Assembly (NCBI RefSeq): GCF_013170805.1
Contig: NZ_CP051293.1
Location: 620,001-684,000 of the forward strand
DNA: 64,000 nucleotides
Reading direction: 5' to 3'
Origin: Mesorhizobium sp. NZP2077
Lineage (GTDB): Bacteria; Pseudomonadota; Alphaproteobacteria; Rhizobiales; Rhizobiaceae
This document shows, one piece after another, positions 48,644 to 57,966 of this stretch (position 1 is the stretch's first letter; each line of letters opens with the position of its first letter). Under the pieces are notes generated by a model, which did not search any database, had not been told where the DNA came from, and worked only from the letters and a program-made list of their open reading frames with translations. The translations under genes were made by a program, and so were the position numbers.

Positions 48644-49961
48644 AGCTGCCGACACGAGTGTCGCCTTGGCTGATGTCCTGCGCCGCGAGCCGCGAAAAGA
48701 AGAGGCATGGGGCGTCGACCGAAGCGCTGATGTGAGCGAAATCCACATCGACGCGCCGGGACGCTACATCGTCGAGCTTTCGCCGACAGACAGGCGGATG
48801 CCGTTTCTCCGGCTCAATGTTCGCCGCCCAGGACATGCCGACAGGATCGTCTATGTGCCGGTTACCAAGCGGACGTCCTATCTGCTTAAGAGCACCGAAG
48901 ACGGCCTGGTGTTGCAATTTGAAAGCAGTGACATCCTTGCCGCGCGCGTTCGACCCTTAAGAATCAGGGATATTGGCGCGCTGTTGACTCGGCGCCATCG
49001 CCACAAGCGATTTCAAGTCCCGCTTGGCCAAGGCCTCGTATTGCAGCCTCTCTTGCACATCGCAGGAGCGGAAGGGCGCGAATTGGCCCGTGCCCTCGGG
49101 AGCCTTCACGGTTGGGGCTTCGGTACCGGGAGTGACAATCTGCAGAAGACCATGTCGCGGTACTTCGACGGCCCACCCGCAGAGGCCGCCGAACGCCGGC
49201 CCAGCGCCGAGCAGAAGATCGCCGTCGCGCTTCACCTGCACTACGCGGATCTCTGGCCCGAATTCGAGGCGCTGCTGGAAGCGACCGACCGTCAATTCCA
49301 GATCTTTCTCACGCTGACCCGGCCCGACGCGGCATTGGCGCAACGCGTTCAGGCAAGATTTCCGGATGCCGAGATTATTGTTTATGAAAATCGTGGCCGC
49401 GATATCGGCCCCTTCATTCAACTGCTTCGCGAAGGACGACTCGATCCCTTCAATCTCATCTGCAAGCTGCATGGCAAGAAGTCGGGGCCGAGCGGGCCGC
49501 GCATGGTCCTCGGTGAGATCTGGCGCCAGGCGAGTGCATTCGACCTGATCGGATCCCGCGACGTGGTTGATCGCATTATCGCCGAGTTCGAGCGTTCGCC
49601 CGACACCCAGATGATTGGATCCAGACGCTTTCGGTTGCCAAATGAATGGAAGGGAGAGAAAGCTGCATGGGGCGAGAACAGGGCGATGGTCCTCAATTTG
49701 CTGGAGACAATGGGGATGCCCTCCAGCTCTCGTCTCGACTTCTTTGCCGGGACGATGTTCTGGGTTCGCCGCAGCGCGCTGGAACCGCTCATGTGGCTTG
49801 ACCTGCCTTTGGCAGTCTTCCCCGAAGAGTCAAACCAGCAGGACGGCACATTGCAGCATGCACTCGAGCGTGTGCTTGGAATGATCGGCACAAATATCTC
49901 CGGCGTTGCCTGGGATGATGACATGACGCCGGATTCCCGCGAGGCAGACCCGATTGGATAA
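48633..49961 (+). CDS. RgpF-like (rhamnan synthesis F) protein
   Basis: A 442-residue protein whose C-terminal half (from about residue 195) matches the rhamnan synthesis F/RgpF-type domain. Marks are V-A-L-H-L-H-Y-A-D-L-W, E-N-R-G-R-D-I-G-P-F-I, L-I-C-K-L-H-G-K-K-S and F-F-A-G-T-M-F-W-V-R. RgpF-type proteins take part in making rhamnose-glucose wall or O-antigen polysaccharides. The first 190 residues have no recognised fold. It overlaps both neighbours (11 bp and 8 bp), showing a tight operon. Confidence 0.85.
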   Translation: MSPEAADTSVALADVLRREPRKEEAWGVDRSADVSEIHIDAPGRYIVELSPTDRRMPFLRLNVRRPGHADRIVYVPVTKRTSYLLKSTEDGLVLQFESSDILAARVRPLRIRDIGALLTRRHRHKRFQVPLGQGLVLQPLLHIAGAEGRELARALGSLHGWGFGTGSDNLQKTMSRYFDGPPAEAAERRPSAEQKIAVALHLHYADLWPEFEALLEATDRQFQIFLTLTRPDAALAQRVQARFPDAEIIVYENRGRDIGPFIQLLREGRLDPFNLICKLHGKKSGPSGPRMVLGEIWRQASAFDLIGSRDVVDRIIAEFERSPDTQMIGSRRFRLPNEWKGEKAAWGENRAMVLNLLETMGMPSSSRLDFFAGTMFWVRRSALEPLMWLDLPLAVFPEESNQQDGTLQHALERVLGMIGTNISGVAWDDDMTPDSREADPIG

Positions 49962-52900
49962 ATCCGAATTTTTGATCTTCGTGGGTTCGTTGACCAGCAG
50001 AAGGCGATGGAAGAGATTTCGACTCCGTCAACGAATTCGAACCAGCGGGCTGTTCGATGTGTCGTGGTATCTCGTTCAGAATCCGGATGTAGTCAGGAGC
50101 GGGAAAGATCCGATCCTGCACTACATCAGGCACGGTGTCGCCGAGTCCCGGAACCCAAGTCCAAACTTCGACAACGAATACTACCTGAAGAAATATCCCG
50201 ACGTAGCTGTCGCGTCGATGAATCCGCTGGATCACTACATTCGTTTCGGCAAGATTGAGGGGCGCAGCACCCGACGTGCTCCGGGCACAAATGCCGGCGA
50301 CATCCAGAGACCCGCCACCTATGTACCGCGATCCAGCGAGGAGCGACCGGCCGCCTTGAGGGCGCGCCTGATTGCATTCTATCTGCCGCAGTTCCACCCG
50401 ATCCCCGAAAATGATGCCTTTTGGGGCAAGGGCTTCACGGAGTGGACGAATGTGACACGCGCGGTGCCACAGTTCGACGGTCATTATCAGCCCCGGCTGC
50501 CGGGAGACCTTGGCTTCTATGATTTGCGGGTGAAGGACATCCAGAAGGAGCAGATCGAGATCGCCATACAATATGGTATTTCGGGGTTCTGTTTTCATTT
50601 CTACTGGTTCAACGGCAGGCGTCTGCTCGAGATGCCGATCACCCAGTTTGTCGAGAACGATGCGCACGAGATGGGCTTCTGCATCAACTGGGCAAACGAG
50701 CCTTGGGGCCGCCGTTGGGATGGGCGCGACCAGGAAGTGCTGATCGCGCAATCGCACTCGCCCGAGGACGACCTGGCCTTCATCGAATATGTAGCCGGCT
50801 ATTTCCGTGACCGGCGTTACATCCGTGTCGGCGGCAGGCCACTGCTTATGATCTACCGGCCCGGATTGTTTCCGTCGCCGGCAGAAACGGCACAGCGCTG
50901 GAGGGCCTATTGCCGGGAAGCCGGCATCGGCGAGATTTTTCTTGCCTATCCTCAGTCGTTCGACATGGGCGATCCCGCCGAATTCGGATTCGACGCCGCC
51001 GTCGAGTTTCCGCCGAATCTTGGAAGGTTCCCCGAGATCAGCGACAGCATCCCAACGCTCAAGAGCGGCTTCAGGGGGAAGATCTACGACTGGGCAGAAC
51101 TCCTTTATCGCAGCCGCGCCTACCCGCAGGTTCCTTACACACTGTTTCGCGGACTTTGCCCCTCCTGGGACAACACCGCGCGGAGGATGGAGGCGGCCTA
51201 CATTCTGGTCAACGCGTCGCCGTCCCGCTACGGAGAATGGCTCGCCAACGCGGTCGTCGATACAAGCGATCGCTTCGCCGATTTCGACAGCCGCCTGATC
51301 TTTATCAATGCCTGGAACGAATGGGCGGAGGGAGCCTATCTCGAGCCCGACGCCCGCTACGGCTATGCCTATCTGCAAGAGACGCGGGACGTGGTGTCGG
51401 CTCCAGCGGCCGGCAAATCAACCAGAAGTCAGTCCTGGCGTGTCCTGTTCGTGTCGCACGACGCAGCCCTCGGTGGGGCCCAGGCATCGTTGCTCAACAT
51501 TATCGAATGGCTCCAACGACACACGGACTTGGAGATCAAGGTGCTGTGCCTGGAAGGTGGTCAACGGCTCGAACAGTTTAGACGTCTCGTCGATACCGTT
51601 CTTCTGAGCGATGTGGTTTCGCAGACCGATACGACCGCTGCCAAACTGGCCTGCATCAAGGCTTGGTACGGCGGCGAGCCGGATCTCGTCTATTGCAACA
51701 GTCTGGCGACCGGCCGTGCGCACGCGCTGCTTGCTGAACTGGGTCGGCCAATACTGACGCATGCCAGGGAGTTGGCAACGAGCGTCGCTCGATACGTGAA
51801 GGACGACATGGGGGATGTCGTTTCCCACACGCAGAGATTTGTGGCGTGTTCCCGAAGTGTCCGGGACTATCTGGTGTCCGCGCACAACATTGCGACGGGC
51901 GCCATAGACGTCGTCCCAAGCGCGGTTCCGCAAGCAGCCATTGATCAAGGCCACACGGAAATCCAGCGCCTTGAATGCCGCCGCCTTGCCGGCTGGCCGA
52001 TGGACAAGGCCATCGTCGTCGGATCGGGCATTGGAGTGCCCTTCCGCAAAGGTGCCGATCTCTTTATCGAGGTGGCCCGAATTCTTCGAGCGCGTGGGGT
52101 CGAAGACTATCATTTCTATTGGCTCGGCTCGTTTCCGGGGCGGGAAAAGGACGAGGCTCTCGGCACATGGTCGCAGCAGCTCGAAAAGTTGCGGGCGGAC
52201 GGATTGGACGAAAAGGTCACCTTCGTGGGCGATGTCGACGATGTGCGCTTCTATTTCCGGGGCGCTGATCTGTTTCTCCTGACATCCCGCGAAGAGCCGT
52301 TCGCCCGCGTTGTGCTGGAAGCGGCATCCTCCGAGTTGCCGGTGATCTGCTTCGCCGGGAGCGGCGGGGCACCGGAGTTCGTCGAAGACGATGCCGGCAT
52401 GATCGTCGAATGGGCTGATCCCGTCGCGATGGCCGATGCCACGCTGAAACTGATCCGGGACAAGCCCTTGCGGACGAAGCTCGGCAAACAGGCGAGCGCC
52501 AAGGCAAGGCGGCATTTTTCCACCGATCGGGTCTTTCCGCGCCTGCTGTCGACCATGCGGAAGGTCGCAGGCAAGCCGCCCGCAGTCTCGATCATCGTGC
52601 CTAACTACAATTACGCCCGCTACCTGCACGAGCGTATGGATAGTATTCTGGGGCAGTCCTTCCAGGATTTTGAGCTTATCATCCTGGATGATGCCTCGAC
52701 AGACGATAGCCGATCGATTCTGGATTACTATGCCGGCGTCTATGGCACCCGCATCATCGTCAGTGAAAGGAATTCCGGAGCGCCCTATCCTCAATGGTTC
52801 AAGGGCATAGAGCTCGCAAGGGCCGATTTGATCTGGATTGCCGAAGCCGACGACGTATCCGACCCGGCTTTCCTCGAAACACTCCTGCCCTTGTTCCGCG

Positions 52901-53502
52901 ACCCAAGCGTGAAGCTTGCCTTTTGCGCATCGAAGATCATCAACGATCGAAGCGAGATCGTCGGCGACTATCCGTCCAGCCCGTACCTCACCGATCTCTC
53001 CAATTCCAAATGGAAACGCAGCTACCAGGTTTCGGCGGAACAGGAGGTCAACGAGGGGTTGGGCGTCACCAACACGGTCATCAACATCAGCGCCGCGGTT
53101 TTCCGGAAATTCGGCATCACGCCGGACTTCGTCGGGTACATCTTGTCCCTGCCGACGAGCGGCGATTGGCACTTTATCCTCGAGGCAATCCGCAACGGAT
53201 CCGTCGCCTATGAGGCTGCATCGCTCAACCACCACCGTCTGCATAGCGACAGCGTGACCAGCATCATCACGGCTTCCCATTCCGAGGCGCTGCTGCGCAC
53301 GCGGCAGATGATCCATCAGCATGTGCTGCAGACATACCCAACGGATTTGGCCATCAGGCTGAGAATGGCCGAACATGTCGTGCAGCTCTGGAAGCAGCTC
53401 TTCCCCGGACGCCCGGCCGAAGAGATGGAAAGTTTGTATTCGCTCAGCAAATTGCGCGAACTCCCCGCGAGGCCACCGGAGAGCCGTTCCCCGTCGGCGT
53501 GA
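49954..53502 (+). CDS. three-domain glycan enzyme: GH99-like/WbsX, GT4 and GT2
   Basis: An 1182-residue protein with a TTG start overlapping the previous stop. The N-terminal 110 residues contain two copies of F-D-x-x-x-Y-L-x-x-x-P-D-V. A WbsX/GH99-like domain (about residues 140-480) has F-Y-L-P-Q-F-H-P-I-P-E-N and W-A-N-E-P-W. A GT4-type domain (about 494-875) starts R-V-L-F-V-S-H-D-A-A-L-G-G-A and has the E-x7-E-like S-R-E-E-P-F-A-R-V-V-L-E-A. A GT2 domain (about 878-1100) starts S-I-I-V-P-N-Y-N-Y and has E-A-D-D-V-S. It likely adds several sugars to a surface polysaccharide. Confidence 0.9.
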   Translation: MDKSEFLIFVGSLTSRRRWKRFRLRQRIRTSGLFDVSWYLVQNPDVVRSGKDPILHYIRHGVAESRNPSPNFDNEYYLKKYPDVAVASMNPLDHYIRFGKIEGRSTRRAPGTNAGDIQRPATYVPRSSEERPAALRARLIAFYLPQFHPIPENDAFWGKGFTEWTNVTRAVPQFDGHYQPRLPGDLGFYDLRVKDIQKEQIEIAIQYGISGFCFHFYWFNGRRLLEMPITQFVENDAHEMGFCINWANEPWGRRWDGRDQEVLIAQSHSPEDDLAFIEYVAGYFRDRRYIRVGGRPLLMIYRPGLFPSPAETAQRWRAYCREAGIGEIFLAYPQSFDMGDPAEFGFDAAVEFPPNLGRFPEISDSIPTLKSGFRGKIYDWAELLYRSRAYPQVPYTLFRGLCPSWDNTARRMEAAYILVNASPSRYGEWLANAVVDTSDRFADFDSRLIFINAWNEWAEGAYLEPDARYGYAYLQETRDVVSAPAAGKSTRSQSWRVLFVSHDAALGGAQASLLNIIEWLQRHTDLEIKVLCLEGGQRLEQFRRLVDTVLLSDVVSQTDTTAAKLACIKAWYGGEPDLVYCNSLATGRAHALLAELGRPILTHARELATSVARYVKDDMGDVVSHTQRFVACSRSVRDYLVSAHNIATGAIDVVPSAVPQAAIDQGHTEIQRLECRRLAGWPMDKAIVVGSGIGVPFRKGADLFIEVARILRARGVEDYHFYWLGSFPGREKDEALGTWSQQLEKLRADGLDEKVTFVGDVDDVRFYFRGADLFLLTSREEPFARVVLEAASSELPVICFAGSGGAPEFVEDDAGMIVEWADPVAMADATLKLIRDKPLRTKLGKQASAKARRHFSTDRVFPRLLSTMRKVAGKPPAVSIIVPNYNYARYLHERMDSILGQSFQDFELIILDDASTDDSRSILDYYAGVYGTRIIVSERNSGAPYPQWFKGIELARADLIWIAEADDVSDPAFLETLLPLFRDPSVKLAFCASKIINDRSEIVGDYPSSPYLTDLSNSKWKRSYQVSAEQEVNEGLGVTNTVINISAAVFRKFGITPDFVGYILSLPTSGDWHFILEAIRNGSVAYEAASLNHHRLHSDSVTSIITASHSEALLRTRQMIHQHVLQTYPTDLAIRLRMAEHVVQLWKQLFPGRPAEEMESLYSLSKLRELPARPPESRSPSA

Positions 53503-53535
53503 GTTGGCGCGGCGATCCGATTCGGCTGCGCAGGA

Positions 53536-55341
53536 TCAGTCGCCGGCGGCGACGAGGTGGCCGTTGCCGACATCCTGCAAGGCCAGTTTCAGCGGTGCCT
53601 CGCCGATCCTGCGGGTGGCGCCCGGGATTTCCTGGTCGAGGCGGGCGAAGCGGCTTCTGCGTTGCGCCGGGTCGGGTACCGGCACGGCTTCGATCAGCCG
53701 TTTCGTATAGGGGTGACGAGGGTTGGAAAAGACCTGGTCGCGCGTGCCCATCTCGACGATCTGGCCGAGATACATGACGGCGACACGGTCGGAAATGTTC
53801 TCGACCACCGCCATGTCATGCGAGATGAAAAGGTAGGCGACGCCGAAATCGCGCTGCAATTCCTTCAACAGGTCGAGCACGCGCGCCTGCACCGAGACGT
53901 CGAGCGCCGACACGCTTTCATCGGCGATGATTAGCTTCGGCCGCAAGGCGAGGGCGCGGGCGATACAGACGCGCTGGCGCTGGCCGCCGGAGAATTCGTG
54001 CGGATAAAGTTCCATCTGGTCGGCCGACAGGCCGACGCGCTCGAACAGCGCGGCGACACGCTGGCTGCGCTCCTCCTTCGAGGCGATGCCGTGGATGACC
54101 AGCGGCTCGGCGACGAGGTCGCCGACGCGCATGCGTGGGTCGAGCGAAGCAAAGGGATCCTGAAAGATCATCTGCACGTCGCGGCGTACCGCCCTGCGCT
54201 CGTCGCGACCGAGACCAGAGAGATTGCGCCCGCCAATGACGATGTTGCCGCTATACGGCACCAGCCCGGCCAGCGCCTTGGCCGTGGTCGACTTGCCGCA
54301 GCCGGATTCGCCGACCAGCGCCAGCGTCTCGTTGGGTGCGATCGAGAAGCTGACGCCCTCGACGGCATGGACTCTGGCGTTGACCCGGCCAAAGATGCCG
54401 CCGCGCAGGTCGAAACGGACATGCAGATCCTTGACATCGGCGACGTTGGCCGGTTTCGAGGCTTCGGCTGCATTCCTGGATTTCTGGCGGCCGACGCCGC
54501 TGCCGATGCGCGGCACGGCAGCGAGCAGTTCGCGCGTATAGCCGGCCCGCGGCCGGGCGAAGATGTCCGACGTCTTGCCCTCCTCGACCATGCGGCCGTG
54601 CCGCATGATGATGACGCGGTCGGCCATTTCGGCGACCACGCCCATGTCGTGGGTGATGAGGATGACGCTGGTGCCATGCTGGCGCTGCAGGTCGCGCAAG
54701 AGCTCCAGCACCTCGCCTTGCACGGTCACGTCGAGAGCCGTCGTCGGTTCGTCGGCGATCAGCACGTCGGGTTCAAGCGCCAATGCCATGGCGATCATCA
54801 CCCGCTGGCGCATGCCACCGGACAGTTCGTGCGGAAACTGTTTTAGCCGGCTTTCGGCCTCTGAAATGCGCACCGCCTTCAACGCCTCGATAGCGCGCTG
54901 GCGAGCCTCGGCTGGCGAGAGACTGGTGTGCGCCTCGATCGACTCGGTGAGCTGCCGGCCGATCGACAGCACCGGATTGAGCGAGGTCATCGGCTCCTGG
55001 AAGATCATGGCGATACGGTCGCCACGAATGCGGCGCATCTGGCGCTCGTCGAGATCAGTCAGATCGGTATTGCCGAGATGGATTCTGCCTGACGATATGC
55101 GGGCAGCAGGCTGCGGCAGAAGCTGCATGATCGCCAGCGCGGTCATCGACTTTCCGGAACCGGATTCGCCGGCAATGCAAAGCGTTTCGCCGCGCGCGAG
55201 CGTCAGCGACAGGTTGGAGACGACCTCACGTTGGCCGTCCTCGCCACGCACGCTGACGGAGAGGTCGGCGATGTCGAGCACCGGTCCCGCCGCCACCGGG
55301 GCAGCCACCCCGGTCCGATTTCTGGCCACGCCTGCGTTCAT
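53536..55341 (-). CDS. peptide-type ABC transporter ATP-binding protein, fused double ATPase (DppD-DppF)
   Basis: A 601-residue protein with two complete ABC ATPase halves. First half: Walker A G-E-S-G-S-G-K-S near residue 58, signature L-S-G-G-M-R-Q-R and Walker B V-L-I-A-D-E-P-T-T. Second half: G-E-S-G-C-G-K-S near residue 345, F-S-G-G-Q-R-Q-R and L-I-I-A-D-E-S-V-S. It supplies energy for the DppB/DppC-type permeases upstream. Its ATG overlaps the formamidase stop as ATGA. It is the last gene of the amide-responsive operon. Confidence 0.95.
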   Translation of the reverse strand: MNAGVARNRTGVAAPVAAGPVLDIADLSVSVRGEDGQREVVSNLSLTLARGETLCIAGESGSGKSMTALAIMQLLPQPAARISSGRIHLGNTDLTDLDERQMRRIRGDRIAMIFQEPMTSLNPVLSIGRQLTESIEAHTSLSPAEARQRAIEALKAVRISEAESRLKQFPHELSGGMRQRVMIAMALALEPDVLIADEPTTALDVTVQGEVLELLRDLQRQHGTSVILITHDMGVVAEMADRVIIMRHGRMVEEGKTSDIFARPRAGYTRELLAAVPRIGSGVGRQKSRNAAEASKPANVADVKDLHVRFDLRGGIFGRVNARVHAVEGVSFSIAPNETLALVGESGCGKSTTAKALAGLVPYSGNIVIGGRNLSGLGRDERRAVRRDVQMIFQDPFASLDPRMRVGDLVAEPLVIHGIASKEERSQRVAALFERVGLSADQMELYPHEFSGGQRQRVCIARALALRPKLIIADESVSALDVSVQARVLDLLKELQRDFGVAYLFISHDMAVVENISDRVAVMYLGQIVEMGTRDQVFSNPRHPYTKRLIEAVPVPDPAQRRSRFARLDQEIPGATRRIGEAPLKLALQDVGNGHLVAAGD

Positions 55342-56282
55342 TCAAACACGCAGCGCGGGAAGTAGAACGACACCACCCAGTTCGGCATGTCGACGATCTC
55401 GCTGATCCTGAGATCGCCGCACACCGAAGCCAGCATGTAGGCCTCGACCGGGTCTATCTGGTAGCGACCGGCAAGCAGGTCGACCATCTGCGCCACCGCT
55501 TCCTTGGCCCCAGTCATCAAATCAGGGCCGATGCCGGTCGTCACCTCATAGCCCTTGGCGTCGAGGTGACGTGACACCGGGCCGGTGGTGGTGAAGCGCG
55601 GCGTCTTCAGCCTGGCGTCCTTGACCAGGTCGAGCTTGAGCACGACGTCCATCGGGCTTTCGATCGCCGTGCCGCAAACCTCGCCGTCGCCTTGCGCGGC
55701 GTGCGTGTCGCCGACCGAGAACAGCGCTCCGGTCACCTCGACCGGCAAATAGAGCGTGGTGCCGGCGGCGAGATCGCGGATGTCGAGATTGCCGCCGACG
55801 CGCCGGGGCGGCACGACCGAGTGATGGCCCATCTCAGCCGGCGCGTTGCCGATAGTGCCGGCAAACGGTTTCAGCGGCACGCGCGCGTTATTGCCGAACA
55901 GCGCCGGTTCCAGCGAGGCGGTGTCGTATTTCCAGATGTTCAGCGCCGGCTGCTTGAAGTCGTCGGCGAGCAGCCCAAAACCTGGAATGTTTGCCGTCCA
56001 GCCGAAGCCGGACGGTTTGAACATCTCGATCGTGACCTTCAGCGCGTCACCGGGCTCGGCGCCCTCGACGAAGATCGGCCCGGTCACCGGATTGATCCTA
56101 GCGAAGTCCAGCTTGGCTATATCGGCGACCGTGCTGTCGGCCTGCAATTGGCCGCCGGAGGAATCGAGGCACTGGAACTCGATGGTCGAGCCGGGCGCTA
56201 CCCGCTCGGCTGGGACGAAGGAATTGTCCCAGCCGAAATGGTGATGGCGCCCGTGGATGGTGTAGTCGCAGTTATTGCACAT
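55338..56282 (-). CDS. formamidase/acetamidase family protein
   Basis: A 314-residue amidohydrolase of the FmdA/AmdA family that cleaves short amides to ammonia and acid. Marks are H-H-F-G-W-D-N-S near the start, V-T-G-P-I-F-V-E-G-A-E-P-G-D near residue 67, G-N-L-D-I-R-D-L, D-T-H-A-A-Q-G-D-G-E-V-C-G-T-A-I, and C-G-D-L-R-I-S-E-I-V-D near the C-terminus. It overlaps the substrate-binding gene by 11 bp and the ATPase gene by ATGA. With an AmiC/AmiR pair upstream it should be made when amides are present. Confidence 0.93.
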   Translation of the reverse strand: MCNNCDYTIHGRHHHFGWDNSFVPAERVAPGSTIEFQCLDSSGGQLQADSTVADIAKLDFARINPVTGPIFVEGAEPGDALKVTIEMFKPSGFGWTANIPGFGLLADDFKQPALNIWKYDTASLEPALFGNNARVPLKPFAGTIGNAPAEMGHHSVVPPRRVGGNLDIRDLAAGTTLYLPVEVTGALFSVGDTHAAQGDGEVCGTAIESPMDVVLKLDLVKDARLKTPRFTTTGPVSRHLDAKGYEVTTGIGPDLMTGAKEAVAQMVDLLAGRYQIDPVEAYMLASVCGDLRISEIVDMPNWVVSFYFPRCVFE

Positions 56283-57915
56283 CTTTTACGTACACATTGT
56301 CATAGTTGATCGGAACGTGGACCGGGTCGACATAGAGGTTGTCGGCACCGCCCATGCGTGCGGATTTCATGGTGAAGCGCTGCTCGTTGAAGACCGGCGC
56401 CCAGGGCGCATCCGCCATGATCTTGGCGTAGATATCGCTCCACATCTTGTTGCGCTCCTCGGCCTTCGCCGGGTCTACAATGGAGTCGGCTTCGGCAGCC
56501 TTGGCATCGAGATCCTTGTTGCAATACCACGACCAGTTCCAGCCGCCCGGCACCGCGCCGGCGCAGCCGAGGATCGGGCCGTAGAAGTTCGAGGGATCGG
56601 GGAAATCCGCGATCCAGCCCATGCCGCCGGACCAGATCATCGGTGCGCCGGCCTTGTCGCCGCCGGCGGCGATGACGTTGGCCTGTGCCAGCGCCTGGAT
56701 GCTGGCCTTGATGCCGATAGCCGCCAGATCCTGCTGGATCGCCTGGGCAATGCGCGGGTTGGGATCGGTGTTCATGGCGAACAATTGCGTGTCGAAGCCA
56801 TCGGGATGGCCGGCCTCGGCAAGCAGCGCCTTGGCCTTGGCAACGTCATAGGGATAACCCTTGTATTCCTTGTCGTAGGCCGGCATCGACGGCGGCAGCG
56901 GCTGGTTGGCCGGCACGGCACGGCCATTGATGATCTGGATGATGCGCGCCTTGTTGATCGCCATGTTGACGGCCTGGCGCACCTTCACATTGTCGAAAGG
57001 CGCCATGGTGGTGTTCATGGTGATGTAGCCCGTGTGCAGCTGGCCGCCCTCGACGACGCGCGCCTTTTGTTCGGGGTCGGACATCACCTCCTGGAATTTT
57101 GCCGGCGGAATGCCGTCGAGGGGCAGGTCGATCTCGCCCTTCTGCAGGCGCAGCAGCGCCACGATCGGCTCCTGGCCGACCTCGAAGGTGATCTTGTCGA
57201 GATGCGGCAGGCCCTTGTGCCAATAGTCCGGATTGCGCACGAAGACGATGCGCTGGCCGAGCGTCCATTCGGCGAGCTTGAAGGCGCCGGTGCCGACGGG
57301 GTGCTTGCCGAAATCAGCGCCGTATTTCTCCACCTCTTCCTTCGGCACGACATGCGAGAAGTTGATGGCCATGACATGCAGGAAGGTGGCGTCTGGCCGG
57401 CTTAGTTCGAACTTGACGGTGTAGGGGTCGACGACGGTGACACCCGCGAGGCTGTCCGCCTTGCCGGCCGCGACATCGTCATAGCCCTTGATCGAGCCGA
57501 AGAAGCCGGCGCCTGGGCTCTGCGTCTTCGGGTTGGTGACGCGGTCGAGCGAATACTTCACGTCGTCGGCCGTCATCTCACGGCCATTGTGGAATTTCAC
57601 GCCGTGGCGCAGCTTGAAGGTGAAGGTCTTGCCGTCCGGCGAAATCTCGTAGCTTTCGGCAAGGTCGGGCCTCAGCTTGGTCGTGCCCGGCTCGTAATCC
57701 ATCAACCCGTCGAACAGGCTCTTGATCATCGACCAGTTCTGCCAGTCATAGCCGATGGCAGGGTCGAGCGTGGTGACGTCGTCCTTGTAGGTGGCGATGA
57801 TCTCTCCGCCCTGCTTGGCGTTGGGATCGATGGTGTCTTCGGCGCGAGCACTCGTCATGCCGAGCATCAGGGCCAGCGCCGATACCGCCACTGTGGAGGC
57901 AAGGAATTTTTTCAT
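56272..57915 (-). CDS. peptide-type ABC transporter substrate-binding protein (family 5)
   Basis: A 547-residue periplasmic solute-binding protein. Signal peptide M-K-K-F-L-A-S-T-V-A-V-S-A-L-A-L, cleaved near A-R-A-E. Family marks are T-L-D-P-A-I-G-Y, L-A-E-S-Y-E-I-S-P-D-G-K-T-F-T-F-K-L-R, F-H-N-G-R-E-M-T-A-D-D-V and V-G-T-G-A-F-K-L. It is of the DppA/OppA class. In this operon the ligand may be an amide or a small amidated compound rather than a peptide. It precedes the formamidase gene, overlapping by 11 bp. Confidence 0.94.
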   Translation of the reverse strand: MKKFLASTVAVSALALMLGMTSARAEDTIDPNAKQGGEIIATYKDDVTTLDPAIGYDWQNWSMIKSLFDGLMDYEPGTTKLRPDLAESYEISPDGKTFTFKLRHGVKFHNGREMTADDVKYSLDRVTNPKTQSPGAGFFGSIKGYDDVAAGKADSLAGVTVVDPYTVKFELSRPDATFLHVMAINFSHVVPKEEVEKYGADFGKHPVGTGAFKLAEWTLGQRIVFVRNPDYWHKGLPHLDKITFEVGQEPIVALLRLQKGEIDLPLDGIPPAKFQEVMSDPEQKARVVEGGQLHTGYITMNTTMAPFDNVKVRQAVNMAINKARIIQIINGRAVPANQPLPPSMPAYDKEYKGYPYDVAKAKALLAEAGHPDGFDTQLFAMNTDPNPRIAQAIQQDLAAIGIKASIQALAQANVIAAGGDKAGAPMIWSGGMGWIADFPDPSNFYGPILGCAGAVPGGWNWSWYCNKDLDAKAAEADSIVDPAKAEERNKMWSDIYAKIMADAPWAPVFNEQRFTMKSARMGGADNLYVDPVHVPINYDNVYVKDVQ

Positions 57916-57966
57916 TTCGTGTTCCCTTTCTCTGTTTGTTTTCTTGGTTTCATCTGAGCTTGATGC

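Noticed and set aside
51418..53376. A 652-codon minus-strand frame opposite the three-domain glycan enzyme
   Set aside because: The plus-strand reading has clear GT4 and GT2 motifs; the antisense reading has none.
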